In this document: piece by piece, positions 33,037-41,493 of the stretch | Layout of the letters: every line of letters starts with the position of its first letter | Numbering within the stretch: the stretch's first letter is position 1 | Source: JAQWQB01 sp047636995 | Lineage (GTDB): Bacteria; Bacteroidota; Bacteroidia; Flavobacteriales_D; Sanyastnellaceae | Length of the DNA stretch: 64,000 nt | Direction: 5' to 3' | Assembly: GCA_047636995.1 (NCBI GenBank) | Contig: JBLIGQ010000001.1 | Location: 62,001 to 126,000 of the forward strand | Translations under genes and position numbers: made by a program | The notes under the pieces: model-generated | What the model was told of the DNA's origin: nothing | The model's input: the letters and a program-made list of their open reading frames with translations, nothing else | Databases searched by the model: none

Positions 33037-33744
33037 ATGTTTATTATATCAGAAATTTCACCCCAATTTAGCGGCGACATCGCTACTGCAGAGCAGATGA
33101 TTTTACAATCAAAACTAGGTGGTGCCGAAGCGGTAAAGGTTCAACTTTATGATCCAGAGCAATTCAATAAGCCTGCAAGTCACCGCATGGATTTTGAAGA
33201 ACTGAAGCATTTGCGTGATTTTGCAGACCATCATGGAATTGCTCTTTTCGCAACGCCTTTCGCCTCAAAATTCTTAGACTGGTGTGTGCAGCTTGATTTG
33301 AAATACATGAAAGTAGCAGCGCGCATGCACGTTGGATTTCCCGAGCTTACAAGAGACATTATGAGTCTGAAAAAGCCAACGTTTATTTCTATTCCTGCCG
33401 ACATGGCCAAGGAAGATCAGGAAAAAATTGAGCGTGTCGATTACGGAACATACCTCTATTGTGTTGTCAAGTATCCAACGCTGATTGAAGAATTTGAAAT
33501 GCCTGATTTCAATAACAGTAGATTCGATGGTATATCTGACCATACGTTAGGCAATGCTTCTGCCATGTTCGCTTCAGCTCATGGTGCAAAGTACCTTGAA
33601 AAGCACTTTACTTTGAGAAACTCATTCCAACGTTCTGGTGAACTGGCACATTTGTGCTCAATGACTCAGGAAGACCTGGCCATGATTAAAAATACAGCAA
33701 CTGAATTCGAAGCGTTGCGCAAAGCTACAGGCATGAATGGCTAA
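33037..33744 (+). CDS. NeuB-family barrel without SAF domain
   Basis: 235 residues, about 110 shorter than NeuB. The barrel motifs are recognisable but altered: IISEISPQFSGDIATAEQMI (in place of EAGVNHNG), AEAVKVQLYDPEQF, LFATPFASKFLDW, LKYMKVAARMH, YCVVKYPT, FDGISDHTLGN and AKYLEKHFTLRN. The Glu, Lys, SDHT and EKHF elements are kept. The whole C-terminal antifreeze-like domain, which covers the active site in NeuB, is missing. It may be a different condensing enzyme or partner subunit. Starts 29 nt after asnB and overlaps the next gene by 8 nt. Confidence 0.78.
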   Translation: MFIISEISPQFSGDIATAEQMILQSKLGGAEAVKVQLYDPEQFNKPASHRMDFEELKHLRDFADHHGIALFATPFASKFLDWCVQLDLKYMKVAARMHVGFPELTRDIMSLKKPTFISIPADMAKEDQEKIERVDYGTYLYCVVKYPTLIEEFEMPDFNNSRFDGISDHTLGNASAMFASAHGAKYLEKHFTLRNSFQRSGELAHLCSMTQEDLAMIKNTATEFEALRKATGMNG

Positions 33745-35059
33745 TCTCATTCGTCCTACGATAACCGCATTCAAACAAGCACAAAAGGCTACTCCTTCCT
33801 CCATGGAAGGATTAGCTTTTTCGTGTATGGTTAACAATGTCAGTTACCGTTTGAATCAAATGGAAGCGAAGGACCCTTTGATTGGATTGAAAGTGCTTGT
33901 TCGCACCTTGAAAAAAATCAAACAGGGAGGAACTTGTTGGAAGTGCATTGACAACACGTCTAAATCAGCCATTCTCGAATCAGGCTTTGTTTTCGAAGAG
34001 CTAGAGACGAAGTACGTCTCAAAGCTAAGTGGACAAACACCGGGTTATTTCATTTCTAAAGAAGATTTGCCCCGAAGTCTCCACGGAAAAAAAGGATTGA
34101 TTTCGCTCGTTCTTTTTGGACTCTCAAAAGCCATTTCTTGTTTGCTGAGTTCAAAAAACCGCGGAAGCAAAGCCATGCATATCACTTTTATTGCTGAAAA
34201 TGCTGGTTTAAAAAACACTTTAGAAGAGCTAAGGATCAATCAACTGTATGATTTCGCTCCCTACCTCATCGATTCCAACTTCGCTTATTTCCTTTGCAAA
34301 TCGGAAGATCTAGTTTACGCTAAGCTTCCATCACCAGGTCCCCTTTCTACCCACCACCATGTTCTTTTTTGTGATGATTTGATCCTGAGCAGTCCGTACC
34401 AGTTTGAAGAATTAAAAACACTTCCAAACGTATCTTTTTCGACCCAACAAAAATGGATTCCAGAGTATGGCTTCACGTACATTGATCAATACCAGAAAGA
34501 CTTTTCAGAGGCACCAATACAAACCATAGGCTATTATTCTCATGGTGGTTGGCTCAGAGAAAGCGAAGGACATGCAGATGACGGCTTAAACATCCCACAG
34601 GCGGAGGCGCAACTCCTGACTGATTTGGGCACTATTCTAACATCAGAAAAACAATTTAAACTCATCGTTTTCCCGCATCCCCGCGAAAAGAAAGAGGCCG
34701 TTTGGGAGCAGACGAAAGCGCATTATCAAACCTATTTTGGTGAGCTCACAAATGTGGAAATAGTGCAACAAGGCGTACAGACTTCAAAAGCATTTAACCA
34801 AGTAGACATTGCGGTTGCTGCCTTCAGCACCATTTTATACGAAAGGCTTTTCTGCGGTTTTAAAACCTTCATTGGCAATTATGGGATGAACCATTTCCCG
34901 TTGCCTAACAGCTCATTGGAAACGATTTGTTTTAACAATGAAACCCAACTAAAGGAACTCCTGGTCAAAGCAAGTCAAATCACTCGAAAAGATTTTTTTC
35001 AGGAGTTTGGGTTGAAGCCTTATCACTTCACTGAATATCCTTACTTTCAGCAGACATGA
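33737..35059 (+). CDS. Putative sugar-acid transferase, family not recognised
   Basis: 440 residues, soluble. I cannot assign a family. The N-terminal half (KDPLIGLKVLVRTLKKIKQG, GGTCWKCIDN) is unlike common glycosyltransferases. The C-terminal half looks like the donor-binding half of a GT-B enzyme: FKLIVFPHPREKKEAVWEQ (about 308-326) and QVDIAVAAFSTILYERLFCG (about 355-374), motifs similar to the HP and ST pairs of bacterial sialyltransferases and of the protein at 25739. It is a candidate transferase for the module 2 sugar. Overlaps neighbours by 8 nt and 4 nt. Confidence 0.6.
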   Translation: MANLIRPTITAFKQAQKATPSSMEGLAFSCMVNNVSYRLNQMEAKDPLIGLKVLVRTLKKIKQGGTCWKCIDNTSKSAILESGFVFEELETKYVSKLSGQTPGYFISKEDLPRSLHGKKGLISLVLFGLSKAISCLLSSKNRGSKAMHITFIAENAGLKNTLEELRINQLYDFAPYLIDSNFAYFLCKSEDLVYAKLPSPGPLSTHHHVLFCDDLILSSPYQFEELKTLPNVSFSTQQKWIPEYGFTYIDQYQKDFSEAPIQTIGYYSHGGWLRESEGHADDGLNIPQAEAQLLTDLGTILTSEKQFKLIVFPHPREKKEAVWEQTKAHYQTYFGELTNVEIVQQGVQTSKAFNQVDIAVAAFSTILYERLFCGFKTFIGNYGMNHFPLPNSSLETICFNNETQLKELLVKASQITRKDFFQEFGLKPYHFTEYPYFQQT

Positions 35060-35664
35060 TTACGATTGTAGACTATGGACTTGGCAATTTAGCTTCAGTT
35101 CGAAACATGATAAAAAAGGTAGGTGGCGAAGGCGTGATTTCCAAGGACCCAGAGGTCATTCGAAAAGCATCGAAACTCATCCTCCCAGGCGTGGGTGCTT
35201 TTGGCGTGGGCATGAAGAACCTTACTGACAGTGGACTAAAAGAGGCCTTGCTAGAAAACGCAGGTCAAGGAACCAAAGTCATGGGGATTTGTTTGGGTGC
35301 GCAGCTATTGACGAAACACAGCGAAGAAAACAATACTGATGGATTGGGACTCATTAACGCGCAAACGAAAAAGTTTGTGCCCTCAGACCAAAATCTAAAA
35401 GTGCCCCACATGGGCTGGTATAACATTGCGGTGAATAAACCAGATCACCCCCTGTTTAAAGGCATTCAAAAGCAACCTAGGTATTACTTTGTACACAGTT
35501 ATTACATGTCGTGTGAAGAAGATAGCAATCTGCTTTGCAGCTGTACTTACGAGCATCCATTTGCTGCTGGAATTGTAAATGAAAATGTTGCAGGGTTTCA
35601 ATTTCATCCTGAAAAAAGCCATGTCTTCGGCATGAAGATTATGGAAAACTTCATCAATTGGTAA
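35056..35664 (+). CDS. hisH: HisH-like glutamine amidotransferase of a sugar amidination system
   Basis: 202 residues, class I glutaminase. DYGLGNLASVRNMIKKVGG starts the domain; MGICLGAQLLTKHSEE holds the nucleophile Cys (about 78) and FQFHPEKSHVFG the His-Glu pair (about 183). It releases ammonia for a partner HisF-like synthase. Its neighbours are hisF and an N-acetyl sugar amidotransferase, the same trio that makes an acetamidino group in the Pseudomonas O5-type O-antigen (hisH2-hisF2-wbpG); no other histidine gene is present. Confidence 0.88.
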   Translation: MITIVDYGLGNLASVRNMIKKVGGEGVISKDPEVIRKASKLILPGVGAFGVGMKNLTDSGLKEALLENAGQGTKVMGICLGAQLLTKHSEENNTDGLGLINAQTKKFVPSDQNLKVPHMGWYNIAVNKPDHPLFKGIQKQPRYYFVHSYYMSCEEDSNLLCSCTYEHPFAAGIVNENVAGFQFHPEKSHVFGMKIMENFINW

Positions 35665-35666
35665 GC

Positions 35667-36425
35667 ATGGAAAGAGCACGAATCATCCCTGTTTTGACCA
35701 TTGATCAGCGGAAGTTGGTGAAGACGGTCAAATTTAAAAAACCGAATTACATTGGTGACCCGGTGAACGCCATCAAGCTATTCAATGACAAGATGGTAGA
35801 TGAGATTGTGGTGCTTGACATCACCGCTTCGTCACAAGGAAGAGCACCCAATTATGAGTTGATTTATGAAATGGCTTCTGAGTGTTTTTCACCTTTAGGC
35901 TATGGCGGCGGCATTTCGACCTTTGAGCAAGCGCAGCGCATTTTTTCACTTGGTGTAGAAAAAGTGATTTTGAATACCGTTGTAAAAACAAAGCCAGAGC
36001 TCATTCAACAAATTGCAGACACCTATGGCAGTCAAAGCGTTGTTGTGAGTATCGATGTCAAGAAAAAAATGCTCGGCGGGAAAAAACCACATTTCAAGTC
36101 TGGAAGCGAATCTACTAGTGAAAACCTCGCCGATTTCGCACAGAAAATGGAAAAAGCAGGAGCAGGAGAAATTGTGGTCAATCACATAGATGCTGACGGC
36201 ACCTTTTGTGGATATGACCATGCGTTAATTCAAGAGATTGCTTCTGCCGTGAACATCCCCGTGGTGGCCTGCGGAGGAGCAGCCTCATTCACAGACATGA
36301 CCAATGTCATTTCTGAAACACAAGCATCTGCTGCTGCTGCTGGAAGTATTTTTGTTTATAAGGGAAACAACACTAATTCGATTTTAATCTCCTATCCCAC
36401 ACCTGAAGACATCAAAGCTCGATAA
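35667..36425 (+). CDS. hisF: HisF-like cyclase subunit, sugar-amidination paralogue
   Basis: 252 residues from ATG 35667 (a TTG at 35658 is less likely). Beta/alpha barrel with YIGDPVNAIKLFNDKMVDEI, LGYGGGISTFEQAQRIFSLG and VVVSIDVKKKML (the conserved Asp near residue 130 is kept). The first catalytic Asp of true HisF (CLDV motif) is absent: here the strand reads IPVLTIDQRKLVKTVKF, which is the form of the O-antigen HisF2 branch. It works with the adjacent HisH and amidotransferase to deliver ammonia to a sugar. It begins 2 nt after hisH. Confidence 0.87.
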   Translation: MERARIIPVLTIDQRKLVKTVKFKKPNYIGDPVNAIKLFNDKMVDEIVVLDITASSQGRAPNYELIYEMASECFSPLGYGGGISTFEQAQRIFSLGVEKVILNTVVKTKPELIQQIADTYGSQSVVVSIDVKKKMLGGKKPHFKSGSESTSENLADFAQKMEKAGAGEIVVNHIDADGTFCGYDHALIQEIASAVNIPVVACGGAASFTDMTNVISETQASAAAAGSIFVYKGNNTNSILISYPTPEDIKAR

Positions 36426-36507
36426 ATCAGACCCGTCCTACATGGATATTTGTTAGATTTACACCTTGATTAGCCGCCAAAGTAAACGCTCAGATGACCA
36501 CCTAACA

Positions 36508-37689
36508 ATGGATAACACCAAGCACAAAAACATTCAAGTTTGCACTAAAACGGTAATGGATACCCTTGCTGATCCCAACATCACTTTTAATGAGGAAGGT
36601 GTCTGTAAGTACTTCGCCCAGTACCATGACAGGGTAAGCAAGTTTTTCATCGGTGGCGAAAAAGGAAAAGATGAACTAGAAAAAGTCTTCAATCGCATTA
36701 AGGAGGAGGGAAAAGGCCAAAAGTACGATTGCATCACAGGCGTCAGCGGAGGAGTTGATAGCACGTACATGATTTATCTATGCAAGCAATATGGATTGAG
36801 GCCTTTGGTGATTCACCTTGACAACGGCTGGAATTCAGAAATTGCCAATCAGAACATCAATAACATCATAGACAAATGCGGGTACGACTTGTACACACAT
36901 GTAATTGATTGGGATGAATTCAAAGATCTACAACTCTCATTTCTAAAGGCTTCAGTCATTGATTTAGAGCTAACCTCTGATCACGCCATTTTTGCCATCA
37001 TTTATAAATTGGCGAAAAAACACAAGATCAAGCACTTGCTTAGTGGTTTCAACATCACAACAGAAGGCATTTTACCAGAGGCATGGCGCTGGTACAAGTA
37101 TGACTGGCTCAACATTAATAGCATCCAAAAGCAATTCGGCAGCGTAAAGTTGAAATCATATCCCCATGTGAGTTTCAAACGAAAGATCTATTTTGACCTC
37201 ATCAAGAAAATGCAAACCGTTATGCCGTTGAACTACCTTGACTACAACAAGGAGGACGCAAAAAAGATCATCACTAAAGAACTTGGCTGGCGTGACTATG
37301 GAGGAAAGCACTTTGAAAGTATTATTACCCGATTCTATCAAGGATACATCCTACCTGAAAAATTTGGAGTAGACAAACGCAAGGCACACCTTTCTACATT
37401 GATTGCCTCTGGACAGATGACAAGAGAAGCCGCCCTTGAAGAATTAAAACACCCTATCTATGCTGCCAAAATGTTGGCTGAAGACAAGGAGTTTGTCTTG
37501 AAAAAATTTGGTTTCTCGGAGGCAGAATTTGAGGCCATGATGGCAGCCCCAATCAAAGGCCATGATGAATACCCGAGTTACATTACAAACCATTACAAGC
37601 GCCACGAACAAATCATGAAAGCGATCTCACCAGGAACGCGACTCGTGAAAAAAATTCTAGGCATTAAACGGGAGAATAAATCGTACTGA
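36508..37689 (+). CDS. N-acetyl sugar amidotransferase (WbpG/PseA-type PP-loop)
   Basis: 393 residues from ATG 36508; a GTG/ATT-like upstream frame to 36466 adds no conserved residues. PP-loop ATPase: CITGVSGGVDSTYMIYLCKQ (about 73-92), then LVIHLDNGWNSE and LLSGFNITTEGILPEAW. The usual zinc-type N-terminal motif CTRC...FDEEGVCNxC is recognisable but degenerate: CTKTVMDTLADPNITFNEEG then VCKYF, so two of four cysteines are missing. In Pseudomonas WbpG uses ammonia from HisH/HisF to convert an N-acetyl group to an acetamidino group. It is separated from hisF by 82 nt, where GATATTTG may be a weak promoter. Confidence 0.86.
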   Translation: MDNTKHKNIQVCTKTVMDTLADPNITFNEEGVCKYFAQYHDRVSKFFIGGEKGKDELEKVFNRIKEEGKGQKYDCITGVSGGVDSTYMIYLCKQYGLRPLVIHLDNGWNSEIANQNINNIIDKCGYDLYTHVIDWDEFKDLQLSFLKASVIDLELTSDHAIFAIIYKLAKKHKIKHLLSGFNITTEGILPEAWRWYKYDWLNINSIQKQFGSVKLKSYPHVSFKRKIYFDLIKKMQTVMPLNYLDYNKEDAKKIITKELGWRDYGGKHFESIITRFYQGYILPEKFGVDKRKAHLSTLIASGQMTREAALEELKHPIYAAKMLAEDKEFVLKKFGFSEAEFEAMMAAPIKGHDEYPSYITNHYKRHEQIMKAISPGTRLVKKILGIKRENKSY

Positions 37690-37691
37690 TT

Positions 37692-38708
37692 ATGAGTAAA
37701 AAACGTTTCGCAATTGTTGGATGTGGCAGCATAGGAAAAAGACACATCGCTGTACTTGATGCTGAGCCCAATGCTGAAATTGTTGCTATTTGTGACATAG
37801 ATGAAAATGCTGTGCGTGTGCAGTCAGAGCTGTATGACAACTTGCCATACTACACTGATTACGAAAAAATGCTCAAAGAAATTGACGCAGATATCATCAA
37901 CGTTGTTACTCCGCATAGTCTCCATGCTGACATGGCAATCCAAGCAATGCAAGCCGGCTTCAACACCCTTGTGGAAAAGCCTATGGCTCTTACCTCTGTT
38001 GACTGCGAGCGCATGAACAATGCTTCTAACGTCACAGGTAAAAAGCTTTGGATCGTGAAGCAGAATCGCCACAACATTCCTGTTCGCTTAACTAAAGATG
38101 CCATTGACAAAGGCATGCTCGGGAAAATATTCATGATCAAATGTGACATTCTGTGGAATCGGTACCAAGGCTATTATGATGACTCCCCATGGAGAGGAGA
38201 CAAAAACCTCGAAGGCGGCGCACTCTTTACCCAAGCAAGTCACTTCATTGACCTACTCATTTGGTGGTGCGGTGATGTAGTAGATGCTACAGGCCATGCC
38301 GAAACGCAAAACCACAACATTGAGACAGAAGACAGTGGTGCAGCTGTTTTAAATTTCAAATCGGGGACCATTGGATCACTTGTCTGGACCACCTGCGTGC
38401 ACAACAAGAACTACGAGGGAAGCATTACCATCATTGGCGAAAAAGGCACTATCAAAATTGGTGGGAAATACCTCAATAAAATCGAATTTTGGGATGTTGA
38501 GAGCTACCCACTCCCTGAAGGAATTGAGTTTAGTGACAAACCAAACTCCTACGGAAAGTACCAAGGCACCAGCTCTAACCATGATAAGGTCATTAAAGCA
38601 TTGATAGCGCACTTGAACAAAGATGGAAATGAGACCGTTGATGGATTTGAAGGGATGAAATCAATTGCAGCCATTGAACACATCTACAAAGCAACAAGAC
38701 ATGCATAA
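37692..38708 (+). CDS. Gfo/Idh/MocA oxidoreductase (WbpB/WlbA-like)
   Basis: 338 residues. NAD-binding GCGSIGKRHIAV (residues 8-19), AICDIDENA, and the signature TLVEKPMALTSVDCERM (about 93-109) are typical of the family. It is followed at once by a hexapeptide acyltransferase and a DegT aminotransferase; this set equals WbpB-WbpD-WbpE, in which WbpB oxidises UDP-GlcNAcA at C3 before transamination and acetylation. It starts 2 nt after the amidotransferase stop and overlaps the next gene by 8 nt. Confidence 0.87.
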   Translation: MSKKRFAIVGCGSIGKRHIAVLDAEPNAEIVAICDIDENAVRVQSELYDNLPYYTDYEKMLKEIDADIINVVTPHSLHADMAIQAMQAGFNTLVEKPMALTSVDCERMNNASNVTGKKLWIVKQNRHNIPVRLTKDAIDKGMLGKIFMIKCDILWNRYQGYYDDSPWRGDKNLEGGALFTQASHFIDLLIWWCGDVVDATGHAETQNHNIETEDSGAAVLNFKSGTIGSLVWTTCVHNKNYEGSITIIGEKGTIKIGGKYLNKIEFWDVESYPLPEGIEFSDKPNSYGKYQGTSSNHDKVIKALIAHLNKDGNETVDGFEGMKSIAAIEHIYKATRHA

Positions 38709-39162
38709 GCTAAAGGTTTATACGGCGTCTGTTCGCGATGTGAACTTTGGCGAAGGAGTCACAATCGTGGAGCCTTCAAACCTGTACGAATGCCGTATTG
38801 GCAGCCATTCGTTTGTGGGGCCTTTCGTTGAAATTCAAAAAGGAGTAGTCATTGGCGATCGTACAAAAGTGCAATCTCATAGCTTTATTTGTGAACTCGT
38901 ATCCATTGGCAATGATTGCTTTATTGGACACGGAGTCATGTTTATTAACGATCTTTTCAGTGACGGTGGCCCGGCCGGAGGTGATGCCGCAAAATGGCAG
39001 CCAACACGCATTGGAAACCATGTTTCTATTGGCAGCAATGCCACTATTCTACCCATTTCTATCTGTGACAATGTGGTGATTGGTGCAGGAGCAGTTGTTA
39101 CCAAAGACATTATAGAACCAGGAACCTACATAGGAAATCCTGCTAAAAAATTAGTGAAATGA
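38701..39162 (+). CDS. Hexapeptide-repeat N-acetyltransferase (WbpD/WlbB-like)
   Basis: 153 residues from ATG 38701 (an upstream TTG at 38665 is inside the previous gene and adds no conserved sequence). Left-handed beta-helix: repeats such as CRIGSHSFVGPFVEIQKGVV, VIGDRTKVQSHSFI, IGNHVSIGSNATILP and VIGAGAVVTKDI, ending YIGNPAKKLVK. WbpD/WlbB of this kind transfers acetyl to the 3-amino group of UDP-GlcNAc(3NH2)A. Overlaps: 8 nt with the dehydrogenase gene, ATGA with the aminotransferase gene. Confidence 0.87.
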   Translation: MHKLKVYTASVRDVNFGEGVTIVEPSNLYECRIGSHSFVGPFVEIQKGVVIGDRTKVQSHSFICELVSIGNDCFIGHGVMFINDLFSDGGPAGGDAAKWQPTRIGNHVSIGSNATILPISICDNVVIGAGAVVTKDIIEPGTYIGNPAKKLVK

Positions 39163-40256
39163 ACGTTCCATTTGTAGACCTAAAAGCACAATACAGCAGA
39201 TACAAAGCAGAGATTGATGGCGCCATTGCAAATGTCATTTCTGAAACGGCCTTTATCAGCGGGAAATACGCAACTCAATTTGAAGAAGCATTTTCAGAAT
39301 ATGCGCAGGTAGGCAAAACCATCGCCTGTGCCAACGGAACAGATTCTCTCGAAATCATTTTAGACGTACTGGGCGTTGGTCCCGGTGATGAAGTCATTGT
39401 ACCAGCTCTTTCTTGGGTCTCTACCTCTGAGGCTGTGGGCACAAGAGGCGCTACGCCTGTTTTCGTTGACATTGATGAAACATATACCATTGACCCTTCG
39501 AAAATAGAAGCTGCAATTACGCCTAGAACGAGAGGAATCATTCCTGTTCACTTGTATGGCTGCCCGGCGAATATGCCCAAAATTATGGAGATTGCTGAAA
39601 AGCACAACCTCTTTGTATTTGAAGATTGTGCGCAGTCACATGGTGCTGAAATTGATGGTCAACGCATTGCGACTTTCGGCATTGCGGGGAGTTTCAGCTT
39701 CTATCCTGGAAAAAACCTAGGAGCATACGGAGATGCAGGAGCCATGGTAACCAACAGCATTGAAATAGCAGAAAAAGCCCGAATGATTGCTAACCACGGT
39801 CAAAAAGCAAAGCACCACCATTTCATTGAAGGACGAAATTCACGAATGGACGGAATACATGCGGCCATATTAAGCGTAAAGCTTCCACACATTGAAAGCT
39901 GGACCGAAGAGCGCATAAACCATGCAGCAACGTACTGTGGATTGCTAAAAGACAGTAACATTACGCTGCCGTTTACACCAAAAGATGCAAGACATGTTTA
40001 CCACCTTTTCGTTATTCAAAGTGAGAATAGAGATGGGTTGATGGAACACTTGAAAAAGAATGACATTCAATGCGCCATTCACTACCCAACGGCGCTACCC
40101 ATGCTTCCGTGCTATGACCATTTAGGCCACAAGGAGAGTGATTTCCCCGTGGCTACATTGGCTACAAAACGAATTCTTTCATTGCCATTGTACCCTGAAA
40201 TGACCCAGGAACACATTGAGTATGTTGTACAAGTAATCAATGAATTCCATGCTTAA
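39159..40256 (+). CDS. DegT/DnrJ/EryC1/StrS aminotransferase (WbpE/WlbC-like)
   Basis: 365 residues, PLP-dependent sugar aminotransferase. NVPFVDLKAQYSRYKAEID at the start, ANGTDSLEIILDVLGVGPGD, FEDCAQSHGAEI (Asp/Gln at the PLP ring) and SFYPGKNLGAYGDAGAMV (Schiff-base Lys, about 185). WbpE/WlbC converts UDP-3-keto-GlcNAcA to the 3-amino sugar. With the two preceding genes it completes UDP-GlcNAc(3NAc)A synthesis except for the dehydrogenase WbpA and epimerase WbpI, which are not in the window. Confidence 0.88.
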   Translation: MNVPFVDLKAQYSRYKAEIDGAIANVISETAFISGKYATQFEEAFSEYAQVGKTIACANGTDSLEIILDVLGVGPGDEVIVPALSWVSTSEAVGTRGATPVFVDIDETYTIDPSKIEAAITPRTRGIIPVHLYGCPANMPKIMEIAEKHNLFVFEDCAQSHGAEIDGQRIATFGIAGSFSFYPGKNLGAYGDAGAMVTNSIEIAEKARMIANHGQKAKHHHFIEGRNSRMDGIHAAILSVKLPHIESWTEERINHAATYCGLLKDSNITLPFTPKDARHVYHLFVIQSENRDGLMEHLKKNDIQCAIHYPTALPMLPCYDHLGHKESDFPVATLATKRILSLPLYPEMTQEHIEYVVQVINEFHA

Positions 40257-41493
40257 AAAAGTCCTCCTTGCATGTTTTGATTTCCCCCCAAACGCAGGCA
40301 TTGGCGGAAGGAGATGGGCTAAATTTGCAAAAGGATTAGCCAACCAAGGCGTTGAGGTCTATGTGATTAAAGCAGCTCCTATCAAGGGCCAAGAACAATC
40401 TGGATGGAGCGAAGACATCCTGCATGATCTTATACATGTGCATGAACTACCTAGAACTTACCCTAGCATTGTATCACATGGCCCAAAAAATGTAGTAGAC
40501 AAGGTTCGCTACAAGCTAGAAATCTCGAAGCTTCAACGCCAAGAACCAGGAACCATCTATGACATTGCCATTGGATGGGAGCGAAAATTTTTGGCTAAAG
40601 CCGAAGCGCTCATTGAAAAGGAAGGCATCATCAACATCATTGCCACTGGAGCACCATTCAATATTCTCTATTATGCCGCGCTCTTGAAGTCTCAGAACCG
40701 CGAATTGAATTTGATTGTAGACTACAGGGACCCCTGGCTTACGGCACAAAATTATGGCATGAAGGATCTTTCCAGAGAGCGCATGGAAGCTGAAACGGCC
40801 AAGCAGGAACTTGTTTTCAGGCATGCCAACTGGGTCGTTTGTCCCAACAAATTTCTGCTCACAGAAATTCGCAATACAGCTATCAGTAAGCCAAAAGCTC
40901 AGTTTACTGCGTTACCACATTTCTTCGACCCTGATGATCTTGCTGCGTATTTACTTCCCATATCGCCTAAGAATGAAATCAAAATCGTCTATGGTGGCTC
41001 CATTTATCTTGGCATAGAAGACCATCTAATGAACTTCGCCGAGAGCTTAAAAATGCTCAAAACGAAGAATATAACGTTGTACAATCGCCTAAACATACAG
41101 TTTTACACTCCGCAAACTGATTTTGCTAAAGTGTTTAAAGAAGTAGATGACATTGTTGAGTTTAGCCAACCCATTGGCAAAGACTTTTTCAAGCAACTGA
41201 ATGAAGCAAGTGCGGCAATTGTTATGCTTGCTTCGCACAATAAAAATTACCTGACGACCAAATTCTTTGAGTACCTTCCTTTTCGGAAACCATTGCTTTT
41301 TCTTGGCGTTACGGGATATACTTCTGAATTCATTGAAGAAAACAAACTCGGCTTAATCTTAACAAGTGACGGAAGAGATCTTGAAGAAAACCTCCTGAGC
41401 TTGACACATCCATGGGCGACCGAAAACCCATTTCAAATTGACGAATTTTCTCTCAATAAACGGATTTACGAATTGATGCGTTTCATCAAATGA
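40249..41493 (+). CDS. Glycosyltransferase, GT4-like
   Basis: 414 residues from ATG 40249 (alternative ATG 40240 adds three residues). GT-B fold: LACFDFPPNAGIGGRRWAKF at the start (acceptor loop), a long interdomain region, NEIKIVYGGSIYLGIEDHLM (about 240-259) and FFEYLPFRKPLLFLGVTGYT (about 340-359), which takes the place of the EX7E donor motif. Probably adds one sugar of the repeat unit. Overlaps the aminotransferase gene by 8 nt and the next gene by 4 nt. Confidence 0.82.
   Translation: MLKKVLLACFDFPPNAGIGGRRWAKFAKGLANQGVEVYVIKAAPIKGQEQSGWSEDILHDLIHVHELPRTYPSIVSHGPKNVVDKVRYKLEISKLQRQEPGTIYDIAIGWERKFLAKAEALIEKEGIINIIATGAPFNILYYAALLKSQNRELNLIVDYRDPWLTAQNYGMKDLSRERMEAETAKQELVFRHANWVVCPNKFLLTEIRNTAISKPKAQFTALPHFFDPDDLAAYLLPISPKNEIKIVYGGSIYLGIEDHLMNFAESLKMLKTKNITLYNRLNIQFYTPQTDFAKVFKEVDDIVEFSQPIGKDFFKQLNEASAAIVMLASHNKNYLTTKFFEYLPFRKPLLFLGVTGYTSEFIEENKLGLILTSDGRDLEENLLSLTHPWATENPFQIDEFSLNKRIYELMRFIK

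Noticed and set aside
35056..36425. Histidine biosynthesis genes
   Set aside because: Only hisH and hisF are present, next to a sugar amidotransferase, and the HisF lacks its first catalytic Asp motif; a sugar-amidination role fits better.
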